DNA from: Bacillota bacterium
GTDB lineage: Bacteria > Bacillota > Clostridia > Peptostreptococcales > Anaerovoracaceae
Direction: 5' to 3'
Assembly (NCBI GenBank): GCA_019420305.1
Contig: JAHZHL010000010.1
Coordinates: 52,312 to 116,311, forward strand
Length of the DNA stretch: 64,000 nucleotides
A model generated the notes under the pieces. It saw only the letters and a program-made list of their open reading frames with translations. It searched no databases and was not told where the DNA came from. Shown in pieces: positions 43,472-52,800 of the stretch. The stretch's first letter is position 1; each line of letters opens with the position of its first letter. A program made the translations under genes and the position numbers.

Positions 43472-44758
43472 TTGAAACGGTGGATTCTGGCAGGCGCCCT
43501 GGGGCTGGCACTTTGCGCCGCATTCTTCGGGATGCTGATTCTTTCTGTGTTTTCCGCGATTCTGTCCGCTACGGAATCCTCCGATGCGGCATCCATAGAC
43601 GCGCCGATTCCCTGCACGATTACCGGAAAGAGAACCGGGGACGATCTGAAACTGACCCTGGAATACGATGGGATGAAGGTAACGGGCATTACCGGAACCG
43701 TCAGCGGAGACGGCTCCTTTACCGCATCGACTAAGACAAGCGGGGAAGGGAAAACGAAGATGGAACTTCCTTCTTCCGGCGCGGATCTGGATGTCCAGAC
43801 CTTCATGTGCTATACGGCGGTAACGGCGGAAGGGTCTGCCCAGTACAAGCTCCTGAACAGTTCCGGCGCAAAGGATGTGGGGATTTACCGGAAAGTCAAC
43901 GGTCGCTATGCCGTTGCCCTGGGGTCCTTTTATGGAAGTGAAATGGGAACCTGTTATCTGATTGAGTTTCGGCAGCCGGACGGAAGTACCAAACGGATTC
44001 CGGCGATCCTGGGGGATCAGAAAGCGGACCAGCATACGGACGCCAAACATCAATATCATACCGTGGATAAATCCGTAGTGGAGTTCATTACCGCGGCTGG
44101 TACCTACAAGAACATTTCCGCCACACAGAAGCAGATTAACAAAGACTTTGGGGTGCTGACTGCCATTTACCGGGTGGGCGGAACCGAAGTCGAATTAAAT
44201 GGAACCATCGACGGGAAGCAGGTCCGCGTGGGTGGAAGCGTAGACGGATCCCCGCTTACGGCAAGCGGAACCATTCAAAATGGGAAGCTGCAGGCCAGTG
44301 GCTTTATCGGAGAAGAAAGTGCAGAAAGCGAAAACGGAATCTACACCGGAGGGAAATTCCTCTGGCCGGTTCCTCAGTATTCCTATATCTCCTGCGATTT
44401 TGGACCGCGGATCTGTCCCTTTCATGGACGGGAAGTCCATTCCGGCGTAGACCTTGCGGCTCCATACGGGGTGAGTGTCCTCGCGGCGGCAGATGGAAAA
44501 GTGGTCCTCTCCGGCTGGAATGGCAGCTATGGAAACTGCGTAATTCTCAGCCACGGAAGCGGTCTATTCACCTTATATGGGCATAACAGCAGTCTGCAGG
44601 TAAAAGTGGGGGATACCGTGAAACGGGGGGATGTGATCGCCCTGGTGGGAAGCACCGGCGCTTCCACCGGAAACCACAGCCATTTTGAGGTGCGGGAAGG
44701 TGGAAACGAACACGGGAATGCGGTTTCGCCCTGGAAATATCTGAAGAAACCAAACTAA
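43472..44758 (+). CDS. M23-family peptidoglycan hydrolase of the secretion system
   Basis: About 428 residues from TTG 43472, chosen because GGAGGTG lies 6 bp upstream; ATG 43457 inside virB4 is in frame. One N-terminal membrane helix (LALCAAFFGMLILSVFSAIL) exports the protein. The middle (~50-290) is strand-rich. The C-terminal M23/LytM domain has VHSGVDLAAPYG (HxxxD, ~res 323), ITLYGHN-type ILSHGSGLFTLYGHNSSLQ, and GNHSHFEVR (HxH). It probably opens the cell wall for the channel, the VirB1/Orf14-like role. Confidence 0.9.
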   Translation: MKRWILAGALGLALCAAFFGMLILSVFSAILSATESSDAASIDAPIPCTITGKRTGDDLKLTLEYDGMKVTGITGTVSGDGSFTASTKTSGEGKTKMELPSSGADLDVQTFMCYTAVTAEGSAQYKLLNSSGAKDVGIYRKVNGRYAVALGSFYGSEMGTCYLIEFRQPDGSTKRIPAILGDQKADQHTDAKHQYHTVDKSVVEFITAAGTYKNISATQKQINKDFGVLTAIYRVGGTEVELNGTIDGKQVRVGGSVDGSPLTASGTIQNGKLQASGFIGEESAESENGIYTGGKFLWPVPQYSYISCDFGPRICPFHGREVHSGVDLAAPYGVSVLAAADGKVVLSGWNGSYGNCVILSHGSGLFTLYGHNSSLQVKVGDTVKRGDVIALVGSTGASTGNHSHFEVREGGNEHGNAVSPWKYLKKPN

Positions 44759-44770
44759 AGGAGCATACAG

Positions 44771-45226
44771 ATGAGATGGAAAGAAAATCGGAAGAAGCTT
44801 TTGCTGTTTTTCGCTGTTGTACTGCTTTTTGCCCTCTACCTCTTTTGGGGAGAGGGGAGCCGGGAAGAGGAGCCGAAAGCGACAGAACCGACCTGGCAAA
44901 GCCAGGAGGAATCGACACCGGGAATTTCCGAAGCAGAAAAACGCGAAGCCGAACGCTTACGAAAACAAACGGTCAGTTACCTCTGGGAAGGAACGGAATC
45001 CGGTGTCCCCTGCAAAGAAACCCTGACCTTACTGGGGGATGGGAAATACATTCTGCGGATTGAACTTTCGGAGCATGATCCTTTTGAGGAAAGCGGAACC
45101 TGGCGGCAGGAGGAAAAGCTCCTCATTCTGACACATTCCGGAACCCGGCAGGAAGGCACTATCGAAAAAAAGCAGATCCGGCTGGAAGGAAAGACGTATC
45201 AGCGAACCGTAAGCGGTCATGTTTAA
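44771..45226 (+). CDS. Membrane-anchored accessory protein
   Basis: 151 residues with one N-terminal helix (LLLFFAVVLLFALYLFW), an acidic Pro/Glu linker and a small external strand-rich domain (ETLTLLGDGKYILRIELSEH, GTWRQEEKLLILTHSG). The end pattern resembles lipocalin/META-like folds, but no family is recognised. Twelve bp behind the M23 hydrolase gene, it is probably part of the channel's outer complex. Confidence 0.65.
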   Translation: MRWKENRKKLLLFFAVVLLFALYLFWGEGSREEEPKATEPTWQSQEESTPGISEAEKREAERLRKQTVSYLWEGTESGVPCKETLTLLGDGKYILRIELSEHDPFEESGTWRQEEKLLILTHSGTRQEGTIEKKQIRLEGKTYQRTVSGHV

Positions 45227-45252
45227 ATGCAGTAGAAAAGGAGAACGAAAGA

Positions 45253-46485
45253 ATGAAGTTGATTTATGTTGGAAATCATGATTTCGCTTCCTTTGCGCTT
45301 GCAAAGGAAGCGAAACAACGAGAAGGAACCTACTGGCAACATGAGGTTTCGCCAGGGGAAACCCTTCAAGAGCTGGAACAGGAGCTGATTTCCCAGGCCG
45401 GCGATCTCTATTGTTATGATCTGACTTCGCTTCCGGATTCGGAGGAACTTTTAGTATCCACCATTGAACGAATCCGGCAGGCGGTGAATGCGGAGGTCAT
45501 TCTTTACGCGCCTGGCTACTCGCCGGAAAGCCGTGTTCTGGTCAGTCTCCGGGCGCTTGGGATCGGAGCGGTTCTGTTTGAAGATGAGAACCTGGGAGCG
45601 CTGCAAAAGGAGCTGCACCGGTTTGTGGAACATCCGGAATCGCAGGTAAGCCGGGAAGAACAGGAGACCCTTCTTCAGCAGCGCAGCCAGTTTTATGAGC
45701 AGCTGCGTCAGGAGCATCCCTGTTTGCACGAGGACGAACCGGAGGAAACGGCTCCCGGAGCCTGCGATCCCCTTCCCTCAGCGAAAAGGGAGCAGGAGAA
45801 AACCAGATCCATTCGAAAACCGGAAAAGGTTCTGCGGATTGCGGTGGCTGGAAGCCAGCGGCGAATCGGGACGACCACCGCAGCGCTGCAGCTTGTGAAG
45901 TTCTTAAATCTTCAGCAGGAGGACAGCGCCATTTATCTGGAATATAACGGGACGGGGTATGTCGATGCCTGCCGGAATCAGTATCAAGTACAAGAAGAGC
46001 CGGAGCTTTCCGGCATCCGATTCCGGAATGTCCGGCTTTATGAGAATCCCCAGAAGCTTTCCGAGCTTCTGTCCTGTGGCTATTCCTATATTATCTACGA
46101 TTACGGTAGCCTGAAGGAAGGTGCGGATCGATCCTCAATCTTTGAAAAGGATCGCCTTCTTCTGGTGGGAGGCGGCAAGCCGGGAGAACTGGCTCCAATG
46201 ACCGATGCGATTCGGGATGTCCTGGATCAGAAGCAGGTCTTTTATCTGTTTAACTATCTGCATGACTGCACAAAGGAGCAGGAGGACGTTCGGAAACTGA
46301 TGCGCGGCAGTGATGCCCATACCTTTTTCCTGTCTTCCGCACCCGATCCCTTTACCTATAACCCGGATCACAGTCCGATTTTTGAACGGATTCTGCGAGA
46401 AGAACCAAAGCAAGTGGTAAAAGAAAGCCGGCAGCATCAGCTGTTTCCATGGTTGAAACGGAGGAACCATCATGCAGCGATATAA
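45253..46485 (+). CDS. CpaE/ParA-like protein with degenerate P-loop
   Basis: 410 residues. The first ~125 residues look like a receiver-type domain (MKLIYVGNHDFASFALAKEA, LVSLRALGIGAVLFED), followed by a linker. The second half is a ParA/MinD-like fold starting LRIAVAGSQRRIGTTTAALQ. The usual GK(S/T) lysine of the P-loop is threonine here, so ATP hydrolysis is doubtful. YIIYDYGSLKEGAD is in the Walker B position. This receiver plus P-loop layout is that of CpaE/TadZ-like positioning proteins. It may place the conjugation machinery; inference. Confidence 0.6.
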   Translation: MKLIYVGNHDFASFALAKEAKQREGTYWQHEVSPGETLQELEQELISQAGDLYCYDLTSLPDSEELLVSTIERIRQAVNAEVILYAPGYSPESRVLVSLRALGIGAVLFEDENLGALQKELHRFVEHPESQVSREEQETLLQQRSQFYEQLRQEHPCLHEDEPEETAPGACDPLPSAKREQEKTRSIRKPEKVLRIAVAGSQRRIGTTTAALQLVKFLNLQQEDSAIYLEYNGTGYVDACRNQYQVQEEPELSGIRFRNVRLYENPQKLSELLSCGYSYIIYDYGSLKEGADRSSIFEKDRLLLVGGGKPGELAPMTDAIRDVLDQKQVFYLFNYLHDCTKEQEDVRKLMRGSDAHTFFLSSAPDPFTYNPDHSPIFERILREEPKQVVKESRQHQLFPWLKRRNHHAAI

Positions 46486-46786
46486 GGAAGGGGCGGGGCT
46501 TGTCGCAACGATTGAGCAGGAGCGGGAATTTGAGCAGGAGCAGGAACGGCTACGGGAGAAACACCAGATCGAAGCGGAAGACGTTGTGATTGTGGAACGG
46601 CCCTCTCTGGTGAAATTTCTGCTGAAGCTGGGAATTTCCACATGCAAAACTGCCATGACAATCGCGCTTCTTTTGCTGGCGCTTTTGGGACTTCTGGCGC
46701 TTCTTTATCCGCAGCCGCGGGAAGAGCTGCTGCAGGTTCTGGGAACCATGCTGCAGGAAGCAAAAGGATTTATCGGCATGAATTAA
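46472..46786 (+). CDS. Small single-span membrane protein
   Basis: 104 residues overlapping the previous gene by 14 bp. A charged N-terminal helix (EQEREFEQEQERLREKHQIE) is followed by one long membrane segment (TAMTIALLLLALLGLLALLY) and a short amphipathic end. No family is recognised. Its overlap with the CpaE-like gene suggests a membrane partner for it. Confidence 0.65.
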   Translation: MQRYKEGAGLVATIEQEREFEQEQERLREKHQIEAEDVVIVERPSLVKFLLKLGISTCKTAMTIALLLLALLGLLALLYPQPREELLQVLGTMLQEAKGFIGMN

Positions 46787-46810
46787 CGTAGAAGGAGGAA
46801 GCAAAAGTTT

Positions 46811-49800
46811 ATGGCTATGAAGTACCAGGAGGCGGCCACACTGTTTCAGGAAACCCTCGACCGGGTTTTATCCGGAGAATCGGAATGGAAATCGTTTCTG
46901 AAAAGTGCAGCCAGGCTCTATAAATATGCGTTTGCGGAGCAGCTGATGATTTATGCGCAAAAGCCGGAAGCAACGGCCTGTGCCGGATACACGTTTTGGA
47001 AAGAGCGGATGCACCGCCAGGTGAAACGGGGGAGTAAAGGCATTGCGCTGTTTAATGACCAGGAGGATTCTCTGAAACTGGACTATGTGTTTGATGTATC
47101 GGATACCGCAGGAAGCACCCAGACCTTACCTTATCTGTGGAAGCTGCAGCCGGAACAGGAAGCTGGCGTGCAGGCGATGTTAACCGACACGTTTTCGCTT
47201 GGAACGCAGGCGCGGGATCTGCAGACCAGCATCCTGGAAATCGCCGGGCAATACACGGAGGAGCTGGAAGAATTAAACGAAACGCAACAAGCGTTTTTTC
47301 AAAACAGTGTCGCAGCGCTGGTGTTCCTTCGCTGCGGGATCGAACCGGATCAGGTCTTTGCCCGTCTGGATTTGTCCGGAATTGCCGCGATTTCCACAGA
47401 AGAAGGAAAACGGCTGCTGGGAACGGAAATGAGCCAGGCAGCAAAGGAAATTCTACTGAAAATCGGAACCGAAGTCCGTACCCAGGAATTGGCGAAAAAA
47501 AACTTGGATTCCCCTCTTGCAAACAGGACCAAGGCGGGGTATAATGCTTTAAAGCAGAAAAGCGAGCGGAGAGAAGGAGGGACACGCGATGAACATCGAA
47601 TATCGACAGGAGGGGGACGTACTGTTACCGAACATCAAACTAGAGGAACCGGAAGGGGATATCGGCAAGTACGGGAGGATGCGGAAGCGCTTCCTGAAAG
47701 AACACCACAGAGCGGAGTATTACGCGCTGATCATGGACATGAAGCTGAAAGAACACCTGATGGAAATCAACGAAGCGGCGAACGAGCGGATGGACGTGCT
47801 GGAAGAACAGCTGAAGAAGCAGCAGGGCGTGACAGAAGCCCTGAAAGGCCAGGACCAGATGGAATGGGTGCGCCGCATGAACAACATCCGCAACCAGGCA
47901 GAGGAAATCGTTCTGAACGAAATCGTCTATCAGTAGAACCGCAGGCAGCGACGAAGGCAGAGGAAACCGCATCCTCTGCTTTTTCTTTGCCGCAAACCGT
48001 GGTGGATACGGTGCTGCGCATGGGAAGCAACCGGCAAAACGGCCTGCAGCGTCTTGTATTTTGTATGATGCGGGACGGAACCCGAGAAGAGCAGGCAGCC
48101 TTTTTTCGGCAGGAATATCAGGGAGGAAAAGGACTTCTCATCGAGGGAAAGCCTTACGCGGTCTGGTTTGATGCGGAAGGAATTCGGATTGCGAAAGGAA
48201 ACACGGTTCGCGTACCGGATGGGGCAATCCTTTCCTGGGAAGAAGTCTCCGGGCGTGTGCAGGAGCTGCTGCAGCAGGGAACGTTTGCATCCCGGGAGAT
48301 CCTGGAGGATACGGTGCCAAACGCGGTGTGGGAAGCGGCAAAAACATTCGCCTTTATGGCGCAGGATCTGAATCTCAGTGATGCCGCAAAAAAGGGACTT
48401 CGGAATCCGGAGTGGTTCCGGTTTCCCGGGAGCTTTCCGCAATGGGAGGAAGCCGTAAGAGGGGTTCTTTCCATTCCGGAAAAGCGAGCTGAACTCATCG
48501 AGGATCTGGACCTCCTGAAGACCGCTTATGCGGAGAATCCGAACTTGCTGCGATTTCCCTATCATCCTCCTGCGGAAGTGTTATCTCAGATCCGTATGCT
48601 GGAAGATGTGGTTCGGCAATACCCGACAACGGAAGGCGTTTTCTGGCAGGAGCCGGAACCTTTCCTTACCCAGGATGAAGTGGACGCCTTTCTGATGCGT
48701 GGCGGTCCCTATTCGGATGGGAAACTGCGAATCTACTCCGAATTTCTGCGAGATCCCATTGCATCGGAGCGGGCCGAACTCTTAAAAGAGCAATACGGAA
48801 CCGGAGGACAAAGCCGTGCACTGCAGGCAGATGACAGCTGGGCCGATTATGATGCAAAAGGGCTGAAACTGCGCAGGGCCGGTGTGGAGCAAACCCTGAC
48901 CTGGCCGGCGGCTGCAAAGCGGGTCGGAGAATTAATCGAGGAAGGGCGGTTCTTAACGGAGGAAGAACGGAAGCGGATGCCGGACTATGAACGGCGCGAT
49001 CTGGCACGCCAGATTCGTTTCTTTTATTCCTGGTATGCCAAAGGCACAAAGCAGCCCAATTCGCTGTTAGAAGACCAGGATGCAGTCGAGCGGGCGTTCG
49101 TCCGGCAGCTGGAAGATCCAAAGGAGGCAGAGAAGCAGCTTGCGAGCATGGAAGCGGCGTTTGCACAGTTTCCAGAAGATGCCGATCATTATGCGGAGGC
49201 AAAAGAATGTTTATCCAAGGTCCGGCAGTATGTGGCAGGAGACTTTACGCTGTTTCCGGAAGCGGAAACCCGAAAGCCGGCGCGCAATGAGCAGCTGTCT
49301 CTCTTTTCTCTGCCGCGGAATCACGAAACCCAACCGGAACCCTCTCAGAACCAGGGGGAAGCGGAAGCGCCGGAGCAGACGAAATCCGAACCGGAACCGC
49401 AGCGTTCCCCGGATCCTGCCGAAGGAGAGTGGGATCGGGAACGTCTGATCCGGGAACTGGCGGCCTATTTTTCTTTTGCGGCAGAAGATGTGAAAGCCGT
49501 GATCGAGGAAGGGGATGCCGGACCCCTGCTGCGGAACCTGCAGCAAGCGGAAGACGAACCTGCAAAGAAACTTCTTTCTCAGGCCCGGAAGTGGATTCCG
49601 GAGGCCTTTGCGGGAGAGAGCAGACGCCGCACGGTGGCAGTGGAAAGCACCGAAGATCTGGAAGACCCCAATCTCGGATTTGAAACCACAGTGGATGAAC
49701 GAGGTCAGGAAGTCCTGCGGTATCGGCTGGTTACCCTTCAGGACGGCAGCCTGATTCCCTGGCCGGATGAAGAAACGATTTTCGACAGCCGGGAAGCGCT

Positions 49801-52800
49801 GGAAGAGTATCTGGCGGAACACCGTCTGGAACTGCAGGTTTCAGACTATGACCGGCTGGTGCGTCAGACCGCCGATCCGGTTCCATCGCAGACACCGATG
49901 GAATCGATTCGCAAACCGGAAGCGAACGAAGAGGAATCGAAGTCCCGGAATATCCGGGAGTGGTATGAGACGTATCTGCCAAAGGTACGGGCGGAACTGG
50001 AACGGGACACCGCCTGGCAAAACGCACGGAGAAACAGCGATGCGGAAAACCGGAAGCTGGAAGGAAACGCGGCCATTCGTCGTGCGGTTCTTGCGATGGG
50101 CGATCCGCAGCTGCAGAAACTGTATTTTGACGTCACGTCGTTTCATAACCGTCTGCATCGGGAACTTCTGGAATCCGAACCACCGCAGGAGCCGGATTTG
50201 GAAGAATCACTGGATCCGGCTCCCATTTCTGTTCCCGTGGATGGTGGGTGGAAAACGTATCCCAATGCACAGGCGGCCGAAGAAGCGCTGGCGGAGCTCT
50301 CCCGGACCGAGCAGGAGAGGACCTCTCAAACGACGATACCGGAAGCTCCCGGAGAACCGTTTTCACTTCCAGACGGAACTGTGGAAACCGGCGGTCCCAA
50401 GGCGCGGTTTCGCAGGAATGCAGACGCGATCCGCACTCTGAAACAGATCGAAGCGGAACAACGAAGTGCTGCCAAAGAGGAGCAGGAAATCCTGTCCCGC
50501 TATGTTGGATGGGGAGGACTTTCCGAAGCGTTTGATCCGAACAAGGAACGCTGGCACGCGGAATATACGGAGCTGCAGGAGCTTTTGACCAACGAAGAGT
50601 ATGAAGCGGCCCGGGCCTCGACCCTGAACGCCCACTATACGGATCCGTCCATCATCTCCTGTATGTATGAAGTGCTGGAGCGGATGGGATTTCGCAGTGG
50701 AAATCTGCTGGAGCCTTCCATGGGAATCGGAGCCTTTTTCGGCGCGCTGCCGGATTCCATGCGGAAGGTAAACCTCTATGGTGTGGAGCTGGATTCCCTG
50801 TCCGGTCGTATGGCACAGCAGCTGTACCCACAGGCCAGGATCCAGATTACCGGGTTTGAGAAAACCGAATTTCCGGACCAGTTTTTTGATGTGGCCATTG
50901 GAAATGTGCCATTCGGACAGTATTCGGTGGTGGACCGGCGCTATCGGAAGCAGAAGTTCCAGATTCATGATTACTTTTTCGCAAAATCCCTGGATCTGGT
51001 GCGGCCAAGCGGCGTGATGGCCTTTATCACCAGCCGCTATACCATGGATAAGAGGAGTTCCCATGTACGCAGATACCTGGCCGAACGGGCGGAGCTTCTG
51101 GGAGCGGTACGCCTTCCCAACACTGCCTTTCGGGGCGCGGGAACCAGTGTCACCAGTGACATCCTTTTTTTACGGAAACGGGAACGCCCGCAGGTGTCGG
51201 AGCCGGAATGGGTGTTTACCGGAAAAACCGAAGACGGGTTAAACGTAAACGAGTATTTCCTGCAGCATCCGGAGATGGTAATCGGGGAACTGAAAACGGT
51301 CAGCGGACCTTACGGGCCGGAACTGACCTGCGAGCCAAAGGAAGGGGAACCCCTGGAAACCCAGCTCCGAAGGGCGCTTTCGTCTCTTTCGGTGGATGGG
51401 ATTCTGCGAACGCAGGAAGCGGAGCCGATCCGTGTGGATGTGGAACTGGAAGCAGCGCCGGCAGATACGATTCCTGCCGATCCGGATCTGGCGGATTATA
51501 GCTATGGAGAAGTGGATGGAGCGCTGTATTACCGGGAACATGCGGTTATGACCCGCTGCACCTTGCCCGATACCACGGAGAAGCGAATCCGGGGCATGAT
51601 TCCGATTCGCGATCAGGTGCAGAAGGTGCTGGACCTGCAGCTTGCGGACGCGCCAGATGCGGAAATCCGGCAGGCGCAGCGGAAGCTGGAAGCAGACTAC
51701 GACCGGTTTACGAGCCGTTATGGCCTTCTGAGCAGCATCGGAAACCGCAGAGCGTTCAAAGAAGATGCCGCGTATCCCCTTCTGACCTCTCTGGAAGAAC
51801 TGGACGAAGAGGGAAATCTCATAAAAAAAGCGGATTTGTTCTATAAACGGACGGTGCAGATGCCAAAACCGGTAACGCACACGGATACCGCGGCGGAAGC
51901 TCTGGCCGTATCTCTGTCCGAACGGGCAGAAGTGGATTTGGACTTTATGAGCAGCCTTTGCGGCAAACCCCAGGAAGCCATCGTGCAGGATCTGACCGGG
52001 GTGATCTTTGAAGACCCGGAAACAAAGCGGTTTGTAACCGCAGATGCGTACCTGTCCGGAAATGTCCGGGAAAAGCTGGCACAAGCAGAAAAAGCGGCAG
52101 AGCGGGAGATGCGGTATCAGGTAAATGTGGAGGCCCTGCAGCAGGCACAGCCCAAACCACTGACCGCGGCGGAGATTGAAGTCCGCCTGGGAGCGACCTG
52201 GATCGAGACTTCCGATCTGCAGGCCTTTCTGGAAGAAACGTTTCAGCCGCCTGCCTGGGTCATGCAGAATCCGGACTGGGGCATTCAGTATATCCCGTAT
52301 ACCGGGGTCTGGCATGTGGGCGGCAAAACGCTGGATTCCGGCGTCACCGCAACGGTTACTTACGGAACCAAACGGGCCTCCGCTTATCGCCTGCTGGAGG
52401 ACGCCCTGAATCTGAGAACCCCACAGATTTTCGATACGGTCTATGAGGACGGAACAGAAAGGCGGGTTTTGAACCAAAAAGAAACGGTCATGGCCTGCCA
52501 GAAACAGGATCGGTTGAAAGATGCCTTTCGGGAATGGATTTTTCAGGATCCAGATCGCAGAGAGCGGCTTTGCCGGAAATATAACGAAATTTTCAACTCC
52601 CATGTGGCACGGGAATACAGCGGGGAGCATCTGACGTTTCCCGGCATGAACCCGGAAATTGCCCTGCGGCCCCATCAGAAGAATGCCGTTGCCCGCATCC
52701 TGTATGGAGGAAACACCCTGCTGGCCCATGTGGTCGGAGCGGGAAAAACCTTCACCATGGCCGCCGCAGCGATGGAAAGCAAGCGGCTTGGTCTTTGCAG

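Noticed and set aside
49767..50441. A 224-codon plus-strand frame inside the giant gene
   Set aside because: Composition is Arg/Trp/Pro-rich as in shifted frames of GC-rich genes, and no ribosome binding site or promoter is present, in contrast to tnpV.
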